A program made the position numbers and the translations under genes. Positions 7,999 through 16,700 of a stretch of 64,000 bases of DNA are shown piece by piece (position 1 is the stretch's first letter; each line of letters starts with the position of its first letter). The notes beneath the pieces were generated by a model, which saw only the letters and a list, made by a program, of their open reading frames with translations, searched no databases and had not been told where the DNA came from. The DNA is from Paraplanobispora takensis (GTDB taxonomy: Bacteria > Actinomycetota > Actinomycetes > Streptosporangiales > Streptosporangiaceae), in NCBI RefSeq assembly GCF_016863195.1, contig NZ_BOOK01000038.1, positions 1-64,000 on the forward strand. The letters run 5' to 3'.

Positions 7999-8718
7999 CT
8001 ATCCGGGCACGCGGGGGTGTCCCGCCATCGCCTGCCGGAGATGGGCCGCGATGTGACGGTCGGCGGACGCGGCGCACAGCCGCAGGTGCGCCCGCTCCGG
8101 GCCGGTGATGTCGCGCCAGTGACCGCCGGGGCCCCACATGAGGGCGGCGATCACCAGATGGGCGTGCAGGCACGGCCGCGGCGGCATGCCCGCCGACCGG
8201 GGCGCGGTCAGATGCCAGGTGATCCACCCCAGCAGGCCTGCGCACCGGGACCCGCCGGTGATCCGCTGCTCGAGATGGGCGGCGCCCGCGGTCACGGCGG
8301 CGGCGAACCGGTCGGCGATGTCGGCGGCGCGGTGGCTGCGCGCGTAGAGGGCGTTGACGTCGGCGGGCGCGGCCAGGGCGAGGTCGAATCCACGGTTACG
8401 GGTGTGATCGCAGCCCTCCACCAGGGTCTGCCCGGTGCCGGGGTGGCGGCCGGCCATGAACGCCGCGGCCTGCACGTGCCGGTCCACGGTCAGCGGGGTG
8501 CCGGGGGTGATGGCGAAGCACGTCAGGGCGGAGCCGAACCAGACCGGGTCGCGGGCCCCCGGCAGGTCGTAGAGGATCTCCCGGTGGCCCCCCACGGGGG
8601 CGGCGTCTATCGGCCGCGGCGGGCCGTCGACGGAACGGCGGCGGTCGCACATCGCGCCGCCGCGCAGCCGGTAACGCACTTGCACGGCCGAGGGGCCGAG
8701 GTCGGTGATCCAGGCCAT
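7999..8718 (-). CDS. Stand-alone MobF/TrwC-like relaxase domain
   Basis: 239-residue protein that resembles the relaxase half of TrwC/TraA (MobF) conjugation proteins but has no helicase. Seen landmarks: GSALTCFAITPGTPLT with ATAGRHPGTGQ-like region (residues 60-96), RGFDLALAAPADVNALYA (109-126; family form GFDLTFSAPKSVS), a helix ending AHLEQR, and the metal-binding His pattern H169 ... H185-x-H187 (CLHAHLVIA), so all three metal ligands appear kept. A clear catalytic Tyr pair near the N-terminus is not evident. GGAGCGG precedes the ATG. It has no transfer genes beside it and may be a relic, or a domesticated DNA-nicking or DNA-binding protein. Confidence 0.7.
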   Translation of the reverse strand: MAWITDLGPSAVQVRYRLRGGAMCDRRRSVDGPPRPIDAAPVGGHREILYDLPGARDPVWFGSALTCFAITPGTPLTVDRHVQAAAFMAGRHPGTGQTLVEGCDHTRNRGFDLALAAPADVNALYARSHRAADIADRFAAAVTAGAAHLEQRITGGSRCAGLLGWITWHLTAPRSAGMPPRPCLHAHLVIAALMWGPGGHWRDITGPERAHLRLCAASADRHIAAHLRQAMAGHPRVPG

Positions 8719-8974
8719 GAGGTCCCGCTCCGGATGACAGGGGAAGGGGCACGCCCGGCGCCGGCCCGCAGATCATCGCGGAGCGGCACGCCTCCCGGAC
8801 ATTACAAGCAATCTTTCTCTCCATCAATGTTCTTGTCAGGAAACTGCCATCACCGGTGGCCCGCCCCCAGCCGGTCCAGAGCCCATCGGCCCGTACGCAT
8901 GAGGACCTCGGACCCTGTGCCCGCCGGCCGGGCGGAGGTGCGATGGAGACCGGCCGGACATCGAGGAGGACACG

Positions 8975-9655
8975 ATGGGCATGACAGTCAGGACACTCGC
9001 CGGGACCGGCCTGCTGGGCGCCGGCCTGGCCGCTCTGGCCTACCCGCTGCTGTTGCGCAGGTGGTGCCTGACCTGGGGGGCCACGGAGGAGGAGGCGGCC
9101 CGCGCGCTGCCCGGGGACGACCTGTTGCCCGACGCCGGCCTGGTCGCCACCCGCGCGGTCACCGTCGGCGCGCCGCCCTCGGCGATCTGGCCGTGGCTGG
9201 TGCAGATGGGCAGCGGCCGCGGCGGCGCCTACACCTACGACTGGATCGAGAACCTCTTCGGCCTGGACATGCACAGCGCCGAGGAGATCCTGCCGCAGTT
9301 CCAGGACCTCAAGGCCGGTGACACGCTCCCCCTGGGAGGGGCGGGCCCGACCATGCGCGCGGAGATCGTGGAGCCCGAGCGGACGCTGGCCTTCCGTTCC
9401 GGCGACGGCGACTGGGTGTGGACGTTCGTCCTGGTCCCGCAGGGTGACACGACCCGGCTCATCAGCCGCAACCGCATCTCCGCCCCGGGCCCCACCCCGT
9501 TCGACCGGCTGGTCAACCTCCTGGTCATGGAGCCGGGCAGTCTGGTCATGGAGCGCAAGATGCTGCTCGGCATCAAGTCCCGGGCCGAGCGCCGCTCCCA
9601 CGCCGTCGAGCGCCCCCGGCCGATCCCCGCCGGGGAGCCCGCCGGGAACGACTGA
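8975..9655 (+). CDS. SRPBCC (START-like) family protein
   Basis: 226-residue protein with an N-terminal hydrophobic stretch (about residues 5-25, [20 protein letters not shown]) that may anchor it in the membrane. The rest is a START-like/SRPBCC hydrophobic-pocket fold: [19 protein letters not shown] is the typical first strand and helix, followed by [20 protein letters not shown], a pattern shared by many actinobacterial SRPBCC proteins. Ligand unknown. A very good GAGGAGG site precedes ATG 8975. A weak DosR-like sequence, AGGACCTCGGACCCT, lies at 8902-8916. The 256-bp gap before it holds no other gene. Confidence 0.85.
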   Translation: MGMTVRTLAGTGLLGAGLAALAYPLLLRRWCLTWGATEEEAARALPGDDLLPDAGLVATRAVTVGAPPSAIWPWLVQMGSGRGGAYTYDWIENLFGLDMHSAEEILPQFQDLKAGDTLPLGGAGPTMRAEIVEPERTLAFRSGDGDWVWTFVLVPQGDTTRLISRNRISAPGPTPFDRLVNLLVMEPGSLVMERKMLLGIKSRAERRSHAVERPRPIPAGEPAGND

Positions 9656-9692
9656 GGCGATCGACCGCATCCGATCGAGAAGAGATCAGATC

Positions 9693-9914
9693 ATGGACGC
9701 CTGTCCCGTACGCGTGCAGGCCCGCCTGGATGAGCCGCTGAACCGGGGGCTGTGGCTGGTCAAACGGCTGCCGGCCATCCCGCACTACCTCGTCATGGCA
9801 CCGCTGTGGATCGCCTTCGCCGTCCTGACGGTGATCGCCTTCTTCGCCGCGCCGCCCCCACCGGCTCCCCTCCCCGTCCCGCCGGTCCCCACCGGATCGG
9901 GAGACAGGCCGTGA
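9693..9914 (+). CDS. Truncated DUF4389-like membrane protein
   Basis: 73-residue protein that matches only the N-terminal part of DUF4389 proteins: [20 protein letters not shown] followed by the first membrane helix ([25 protein letters not shown]). In full-length members the helix continues into FTGRYPR and further membrane segments; here it is replaced by a short Pro-rich tail (about 20 residues) and a stop. The gene ends one base before the kinase gene on the other strand. It is either a remnant or a single-helix small protein that is still expressed; the ribosome site (GAAGAG) is poor. Confidence 0.6.
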   Translation: MDACPVRVQARLDEPLNRGLWLVKRLPAIPHYLVMAPLWIAFAVLTVIAFFAAPPPPAPLPVPPVPTGSGDRP

Positions 9915-11639
9915 TCACACCCCGGGCGCGTCGTCCCCGGCCGTGATCGGGACGCTCCAGCACAGCCGGGTCCCGCCCTCCCCGGCGGTCTCCAGCTCCA
10001 GGGAGCCGCCCAGTCCGGCCGCCCGCTCCTCGATGTTGCGCAGCCCGCTGCGCCTGCCCTCCTCGGGCAGGCCGACGCCGTTGTCGTGCACGACCAGCGA
10101 CAGCCGCCCGCCGGCCACCTCCACCGCCACCTCGGCCTTGCTCGCCTTGGCGTGGCGCACGATGTTGGACAGCGCCTCGCGCAGCACCGCCAGCAGGTGC
10201 TCGGCGACCCGTCCGGGCACCTGGTTGTCCAGCGGGCCCTCCATCCGCAGTCCCGGCATGAAGCCCAGGTGACCCCGCGCGCTCTCGACCAGGTCCACGA
10301 CCTGCGCGCGCAGGCTGGCGGCGCCGTCCTCACGGGTGTTCTGCAGGGCGAAGATGGTCGAGCGGATCTGCCGGATGGTCTCGTCCAGCTCGTCCACCGC
10401 GTGCTGCACCCGGGCCGAGGCCGTCGGGTCGTCCACCATCCGGACCGTGCTCATCAGCGTCATCGCCACCGCGAACAGCCGCTGGATCACCACGTCGTGC
10501 AGGTCCTTGGCGATGCGGTCGCGATCTTCCAGCAGGCCCAGCCGCTCGGCGTCGCGGCGCGCCTCGGCCAGCTCCAAAGCGATGGCGGCCTGCCCGGAGA
10601 AGGCCTGCAGCATCCGCAGATCGGCGAGGGTGAACGGGCTGCGGCCGGCCTCCTTGGCCAGGACCAGCACCCCGCGCACGGCGTGGGCGGCCCCCAGCGG
10701 GACCAGCAGCCCGGGACCGAACCCGCTGGCCCGCAGCGGGGACTCGGGGTGGGGGATGTCCTGCAGGTCGCTGTACATCAGCGGCTCGCCCCGGGAGAAG
10801 ACCGCCCCCACCGCGGAGGCGCCGACCGGGAACACCGTCTCGCGGAACTCCCCGGCCTCGGCGCCTTCGGCGATCTCCACCCTCAGCGCCTGCCCGTCGT
10901 CGCCGGGCAGCAGCACCCGGGTCATGTCGGCGCCGGTCATCTGCCGCCCCCGCCGGGCGATGAGGGTGAGCACCTCCTGCGGTCCCGCGCCCGACAGCAG
11001 GCTGGTGGTCACCTCCGAGGAGGCCTGCAGCCACGTCTCGCGGCGCCTGGTCTCCTCGTACAGCCGGGCGTTCTCGATCGCCACGCCCGCGGCGGTGGCC
11101 AGCGCCACCACCACGGCCTCGTCCTCCTCGTCGAACTCCAGCCCGCCGCGCTTCTCCGTCAGATAGAGGTTGCCGAACACCTCCTCGCGCACCCGCACCG
11201 GCACCCCGAGGAACGACCCCATCGGGGGGTGCCCCGGCGGGAACCCGTAGGACTCGGGATGGTCGGAGATGCGCGCCAGCCGCAGCGTCTGCGGTTCCTT
11301 GATCAGCAGCCCCAGCAGGCCCAGCCCGTGCGGCCAGTGCTCGATCCCGGCGATCTCCTCCTCGCTCAGCCCCACGGGGATGAACTGGACCAGCGTGCTC
11401 TCCTCTCCCACCACGCCCAGCGCGCCGTAGGAGGCGTCCACCAGCGTGGTGGCGGTCGCCACGATCCGCCGCAGCACCGTCTCCAGGTCCAGGTCGCTGC
11501 CGACCGACACCACGGCCTCCAGCAGCGCGTGCACCCGGTCCCGGGTGGCCAGTACCGCCTCGAGCCGCACCTGGAGCTCCGCCAAGAGCTCATCCAACCG
11601 CATGTGCGGAACGACGGAACGTGTCTCCCTACTGGTCAT
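9915..11639 (-). CDS. DosS/DevS-like GAF-GAF sensor histidine kinase
   Basis: 574-residue cytoplasmic kinase laid out as in DosS/DosT of mycobacteria: GAF-A (about 35-195), GAF-B (about 205-365), HisKA_3 with phospho-acceptor H381 (AKDLHDVVIQ), and HATPase_c with N-box EALSNIVRHA and G1 DNGVGLPEEG. GAF-A keeps SYGALGVVGEE and GFPPGHPPMGSFLGVPVRVR; H137 aligns by spacing with the haem-ligand His of DosS (family knowledge), so oxygen or redox sensing by haem is likely. No response regulator of the NarL/LuxR class lies beside it; the nearest genes are stress genes of the kind DosR controls. No good ribosome site at the chosen ATG; MRLDELLAEL at 11603 is an alternative. Confidence 0.9.
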   Translation of the reverse strand: MTSRETRSVVPHMRLDELLAELQVRLEAVLATRDRVHALLEAVVSVGSDLDLETVLRRIVATATTLVDASYGALGVVGEESTLVQFIPVGLSEEEIAGIEHWPHGLGLLGLLIKEPQTLRLARISDHPESYGFPPGHPPMGSFLGVPVRVREEVFGNLYLTEKRGGLEFDEEDEAVVVALATAAGVAIENARLYEETRRRETWLQASSEVTTSLLSGAGPQEVLTLIARRGRQMTGADMTRVLLPGDDGQALRVEIAEGAEAGEFRETVFPVGASAVGAVFSRGEPLMYSDLQDIPHPESPLRASGFGPGLLVPLGAAHAVRGVLVLAKEAGRSPFTLADLRMLQAFSGQAAIALELAEARRDAERLGLLEDRDRIAKDLHDVVIQRLFAVAMTLMSTVRMVDDPTASARVQHAVDELDETIRQIRSTIFALQNTREDGAASLRAQVVDLVESARGHLGFMPGLRMEGPLDNQVPGRVAEHLLAVLREALSNIVRHAKASKAEVAVEVAGGRLSLVVHDNGVGLPEEGRRSGLRNIEERAAGLGGSLELETAGEGGTRLCWSVPITAGDDAPGV

Positions 11640-11650
11640 AGCCGGATTTT

Positions 11651-11668
11651 TTCAGTAAAAGTCCTGAA
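11651..11668. promoter_or_regulatory. Inverted repeat before the DosS-like kinase
   Basis: TTCAGTAAAAGTCCTGAA: arms TTCAG/CTGAA around 8 bases, 12 bp upstream of the kinase ATG in unusually AT-rich DNA. It could be a promoter-proximal operator. Its similarity to a DosR box is only partial. Confidence 0.35.
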
Positions 11669-11710
11669 TGCCCAGTCCAGCGGGAACATTTCAGGATCTT
11701 CATTCGATGT

Positions 11711-12751
11711 TCACGGCCGCTCGTCGAGCATCTCCTCCAGCGGCCGCCGTACGGTGCCCGCCTCCTCCTCGGTGAGGCCCATCCTCATGATCATCTGCGG
11801 GTGCTCCCCCGAACACAGCCCGTGACGGACGAACTCGCGCAGGTGGTACAGCTCCAGGGCCTGGGTGTGGAAGGCGGCGCGCACCCCGTAGGCCGAGGCG
11901 AACAGCAGCGCCCGCTGGAGCCCCTGTCCGGCCCTCAGCCAGTCCTCGCGTTCGTCGCCGGCGGTGGTGAGCACCGCCACGAGCTCCGGCGGCCCGGCCT
12001 CCGGCCGGTCCTGCGCCCGCTCCCGGTCCCAGGCCCGCTCATAGCCCCAGGGCCGGCCCCGGGCGTAGTCGCGCCGGGCGAACAGGGAGCCGTCGCCGGG
12101 GAATAGCCCGGAGTCGCCGTCCTGCGCGGAGGAGCGCGGGTAGGCGTCGGCGGGCACGCCGTCGCGGCGCCGGCTCTCCGGCGAGCGGGACCAGCGCAGC
12201 ACCTCCAGGGAGAACCCGCTGTCCTGCGACTGCACCTCCTGGGCCGCCCGGGTGACGGCCGCGAGGGCGCGCACCGCCGGCCCGGACCTGACCGGCGTCA
12301 GCCGCACCCCCTCCGCCGCCGCCTCCCGGCACACCGCCTCGACGAACCTGTCCGGCAGGGGCTCGCCGGTGAAGTCGCCGCGGTGCGTACGGCGCCGCTC
12401 GATCTGCGCGTGCAGCAGACGGGTGTGCTCGTCGGGCTGCACCGCGCCGCCCGGCCGTACCAGCGCCAGCAGCACCGGGCGGTCCGGGTCCGGCAGGAGC
12501 CGCACGACGGGTTCGTGGCCGAGTCCGCGCAGCGCCAGCCGCACGTTGAACAGCGCGGCGCCGCAGCTGATGAGCATCTCCCTGCCGGCCGGGTCCTCCA
12601 CCGGGAGGCGGCGGCCGGTGTCGGCCCGCACGCTGATCTCCTCGCCGGACACGACGAAGGACCAGGGCTGGGTGTTGTGCACCGACGGGGCCCACACCGC
12701 GGCCTCCACCGCGGCGTGCACGGCCTTGCCGATCTCTTCACTGTCGCGCAT
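11711..12751 (-). CDS. Acg-type nitroreductase-fold protein
   Basis: 346-residue member of the Acg family (Rv2032/Rv3131 type in the DosR regulon). Two nitroreductase half-domains in one chain: EAAVWAPSVHNTQPWSFVV at residues 16-34 is the signature first motif, GREMLISCGAALFNVRLALR follows, and QMIMRMG marks the end. Acg itself binds flavin but lacks detectable nitroreductase activity and is thought to sequester FMN (family knowledge). GAGG precedes the ATG. Only 17 bp separate it from the upstream CBS-BON gene, so they are very likely one operon driven from the CBS/narG intergenic region. Confidence 0.92.
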   Translation of the reverse strand: MRDSEEIGKAVHAAVEAAVWAPSVHNTQPWSFVVSGEEISVRADTGRRLPVEDPAGREMLISCGAALFNVRLALRGLGHEPVVRLLPDPDRPVLLALVRPGGAVQPDEHTRLLHAQIERRRTHRGDFTGEPLPDRFVEAVCREAAAEGVRLTPVRSGPAVRALAAVTRAAQEVQSQDSGFSLEVLRWSRSPESRRRDGVPADAYPRSSAQDGDSGLFPGDGSLFARRDYARGRPWGYERAWDRERAQDRPEAGPPELVAVLTTAGDEREDWLRAGQGLQRALLFASAYGVRAAFHTQALELYHLREFVRHGLCSGEHPQMIMRMGLTEEEAGTVRRPLEEMLDERP

Positions 12752-12768
12752 GTCTCACCTCGTGGTGC

Positions 12769-13485
12769 TCAGCTGTGCCGCCATATCGGCCGCAGAGCAG
12801 GGGGGTCCTGCGGGGGAACGGAGTCGTCGCGCTCGTAGGTCAGCTCGCCGACCACGTCCACGACGCCGTCGACGGCCATGACCAGCCGCTCGGCGAAGGG
12901 GATCAGGCTCTTGAGCTCGATCCGGCCGGTGAGGGTCACCACGCCGTCGCGCACGTCGACCGAGATCTTGCGCGGGTCCTCCCACAGGGTCCGGACGATG
13001 ATCTCCTCGATCACCTCCCGGCGGATCCGCTCGTCGGGCCGCAGGAAGATCGTCAGGAGGTCGGCGCGGCTGACGACGCCCACCAGGCGCCCCGCCCCGT
13101 CGACCACCGGGAGGCGTTTGATCCCGTGCTTGGCCAGCAGCCGGGCCGCGGAGGGAAGCGTCGCGCCGGGGGCGACCGTCACGGCGGGGGCGCTCATCAG
13201 CTCGCCGGCCGTGCCGGCTCCGGACTTCGCCCGCGCGAGCCGGTCACGGCGGTGCCCGGCGATCCCGGGACGCCGCCCGCCGGCCTCCTTGGCCTCCTCC
13301 TTGCGCAGGAGGTCGGCCTCGGTCACGACGCCGGCGACGTGACCGGAGCCGTCCAGGACGGGGGCGCCGCTGACCCCCCGTTCGGCGAAGACCTCCACGA
13401 CGTCCTTGAACGCCGTCTCCTCCGTCACGGTCAGCACGTCCCGCGTCATGACGTCGGCGACCGTCGGCCGGGCTGTCTTCCTCAT
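12769..13485 (-). CDS. CBS-pair protein with C-terminal BON domain
   Basis: 238-residue cytoplasmic protein with the same plan as the one at 2920-3588. CBS 1 is residues 8-65 (VADVMTRDVLTVTEETAFKD), a basic linker follows (about 66-90), CBS 2 is about 91-150 (ELMSAPAVTVAPGATLPSAA), and a BON domain fills about 160-225 (VDVRDGVVTLTGRIELKSLI). The Bateman pair would bind an adenine nucleotide; the target is unknown. GGAGCC precedes the ATG. First gene of a CBS-acg operon, divergent from narGHJI, with three DosR-like boxes between them starting 87 bp upstream. Confidence 0.92.
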   Translation of the reverse strand: MRKTARPTVADVMTRDVLTVTEETAFKDVVEVFAERGVSGAPVLDGSGHVAGVVTEADLLRKEEAKEAGGRRPGIAGHRRDRLARAKSGAGTAGELMSAPAVTVAPGATLPSAARLLAKHGIKRLPVVDGAGRLVGVVSRADLLTIFLRPDERIRREVIEEIIVRTLWEDPRKISVDVRDGVVTLTGRIELKSLIPFAERLVMAVDGVVDVVGELTYERDDSVPPQDPPALRPIWRHS

Positions 13486-13571
13486 CGCGGGCTCCTTCCT
13501 GTTCCTGCGCCCTGCGTCCAGTCAAGCCACGCTCACACGGCGGGGACAGGGCTGTTGGGCCATCGCCGCGC

Positions 13572-13648
13572 GGGACTTAGGGCCCGGACGGCGGTCGTTT
13601 CCGCGGAGATTTTGGGTCTTTGGGCTCGTTCGGCGGGACTAAAGACCC
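13572..13648. promoter_or_regulatory. Three phased DosR-like boxes between CBS-acg and narGHJI
   Basis: GGGACTTAGGGCCC (13572-13585), GGGTCTTTGGGCTC (13614-13627) and GGGACTAAAGACCC (13635-13648). The first and third closely match the DosR core GGGACTWWAGTCCC. Start-to-start spacings are 42 and 21 bp, i.e. whole helical turns. GATATG at 13657-13662 could be the narG -10. The 310-bp gap 13486-13795 holds no gene; an about 130-base leader precedes narG. Confidence 0.7.
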
Positions 13649-13795
13649 TGAGATCGGGATATGGCCCCCCGAGAGGATGAACGCGCCGGACGCCCGGCGC
13701 GGATGGCGCACCGGCCGCTTCCGGGGAGATCCGGGCGCGGCCGTATGCCCGTGCTCCGGAGAACGACTTGCGCGTGAGAATGAGGAGTTACGTCT

Positions 13796-16700
13796 ATGGC
13801 GGGTATGGATGGGCCGGTCAGCGACGCCCTGCTGCGGCTGGGCAGGCATCTGCGTGCCGGAACGGTCTCCGACGACCTGCGGACGCTCCACCAGATCGGC
13901 GGCAGGCGCAGTGACGCCTTCTATCGCGACCGGTGGAGCCACGACAAGGTGGTGCGCTCCACACACGGGGTGAACTGCACCGGGTCGTGCTCGTGGAAGG
14001 TCTACGTCAAGGACGGGATCATCACCTGGGAGGCGCAGCAGACCGACTATCCCAGCGTGGGGGGCGACCGTCCGGAGTACGAGCCGCGCGGCTGCCCGCG
14101 CGGCGCCGCGTTCTCCTGGTACACCTACTCCCCCACCCGGGTGCGCTTCCCCTACGCCCGCGGCGTGCTGGTGGAGATGTACCGGGAGGCCAAGGCGCGC
14201 CTGGGCGACCCGGTCGCGGCCTGGGCCGAGATCACCTCCGACCCGGACAGCCGCCACCGCTACCAGTCGGCCCGCGGCAAGGGCGGCCTGGTGCGCGTCT
14301 CCTGGGAGGAGGCCACCGAGATCATCGCGGCCGCGCACGTGCACACCATCAAGGCCTACGGTCCCGACAGGGTCGCCGGCTTCTCCCCGATCCCGGCCAT
14401 GTCGATGGCCTCCCACGCGGTCGGCGCCCGTTTCGTGTCGCTGCTGGGCGGCACCATGCTCTCGTTCTACGACTGGTACGCCGACCTGCCGGTGGCCTCC
14501 CCGCAGGTGTTCGGCGACCAGACCGACGTGCCGGAGTCGGCCGACTGGTGGGACGCGGCCTACCTGATGCTGTGGGGGTCCAACGTGCCGGTGACGCGCA
14601 CGCCGGACGCCCACTACATGACCGAGGCCCGTTACCGGGGGCAGAAGGTCGTCGTGGTCGCCCCCGACTACAGCGACGCCGCCAAGTTCGCCGACGAGTG
14701 GCTGGCGCCCCACCCGGGCACCGACGGCGCGATGGCCATGGCGATGGGCCACGTGATCCTGCGGGAGTTCTTCGTCGAGCGGCAGGTGCCGTACTTCACC
14801 GACTACGTCAAGCGCCACACCGACCTGCCGTTCCTGGTGACCCTGGACGAGCGCGACGGCGGCTATGTGCCGGCCAAGTTCCTCACCGCCGCCGACCTGG
14901 GCCGGGACAAGGAGGCCGAGGCGGCGTTCAAGACGGTGCTGCTCGACTCGGCGACCGGCGAGCCGGTGGTGCCCAACGGCTCACTCGGCTTCCGCTACGC
15001 CGCCGCGGGCGAGGGGCGCTGGAACCTGGACCTGGAGGGCGTCGACCCGCTGCTGACGCTGGAGGGCGGGCGGAGCGTGACGGTCCTGCTGCCCCGCTTC
15101 GACCAGGAGGGCGGTGCGGGCGACGGGGTGCTGCGGCGCGGCGTCCCGGTGCGCGAGATCGGGGGCCGGCTGGTCACGACGGTCTTCGACCTCATGCTCG
15201 CCCAGTACGGCGTCGCCCGGCCCTCGGGCGGGTCGAGCGCGAGCGACTCGGCGCAGGAGGCGCGGGAGTGGCCGGCCTCCTACGACGACGCGGGCGCGCC
15301 GTACACGCCGGCCTGGCAGGAGACGATCACCGGGGTGCCGGCGGCGCAGGTGGTGCGGATCGCCAGGGAGTTCGCCCGCAACGCCGAGGACTCCCGCGGC
15401 CGATCGATGATCATCATGGGGGCGGGGGCCAACCACTGGTTCCACTCCGACACGATCTACCGCGCGATGCTGGCGCTGACCACGCTGACCGGCTGCCAGG
15501 GCGTCAACGGCGGCGGCTGGGCCCACTACGTGGGCCAGGAGAAGTGCCGCCCGATCACCGGCTGGGCGCACATGGCCTTCGCCACAGACTGGTCGCGCCC
15601 GCCCCGGCAGATGATCGGCACCGCCTACTGGTACCTGCACACCGACCAGTGGCGCTACGACACCTACAGCGCCGAGGTGGTCTCCTCCCCGCTGGGCGGC
15701 GGGGCCTTCACCGGCAAGGCCACGGCGGACCTGCTGTCGCAGTCGGCGCGCCTGGGCTGGATGCCGTCGCATCCGACCTTCGACCGCAACCCGCTGGACC
15801 TGGCCGACGAGGCGGCCGGCTCGGGGCAGGAGGCGGGGCCGTACATCGCCGCCAAGGTCGCCTCCGGGGAGCTGGGCTTCGCCTGCGAGGATCCCGACGC
15901 GCCGGCCAACTGGCCGCGGGTGCTGACGGTGTGGCGGGCCAACCTGCTGGGGTCCTCGGCCAAGGGCAACGAGTACTTCCTGCGGCACCTGCTGGGCGCC
16001 GACTCCTCGGTGCGCGCCGCCGAGGCCTCGCTCGGGCAGCGTCCGGACGACGTCACCTGGCAGCCGCAGGCGCCGCGGGGCAAGCTCGACCTGCTGCTGT
16101 CGCTGGACTTCCGGATGACCTCCACGACGCTGTTCTCCGACATCGTGCTGCCGGCCGCCACCTGGTACGAGAAGCACGATCTGTCCTCCACCGACATGCA
16201 TCCGTTCGTGCACGCCTTCAGCCCGGCGATCGACCCGCCCTGGCAGACGCGCACCGACTTCGCGGCCTTCCACGCCATCGCCAAGGCCTTCAGCGCGCTG
16301 GCCGCCACCCATCTGGGCGTGCGCAAGGACCTGGTCGCGGTGCCGCTGCTGCACGACACGCCCGACGAGCTGGCCACCCCGCACGGGCACGTGAGCGACT
16401 GGCGGGTCACCGGCGAGACACCCGTGCCCGGCCGGAACTTCCCGAAGATCACGGTGATCGAGCGGGACTACGGCGCCGTCGCGGCGAAGATGGCCGCGAT
16501 CGGCCCGCTGCTGGACAAGCTCGGCACCACCACCAAGGGCATCACCTACCAGGTCGGCGAGGAGATAGAACGGCTCGCCAGGATGAACGGCACCGTGCGC
16601 GGCGGGGTGGCCGACGGGCGGCCGTCGCTGGCCCGCGACGTCGACATGTGCGAGACGATCCTGGCGCTGTCGGGCACCACCAACGGGCATCTGGCCGCGC

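Noticed and set aside
11651-11668. Inverted repeat before the DosS-like kinase as a DosR box
   Set aside because: It lacks the GGGnC/GnCCC core; kept only as an unassigned inverted repeat.
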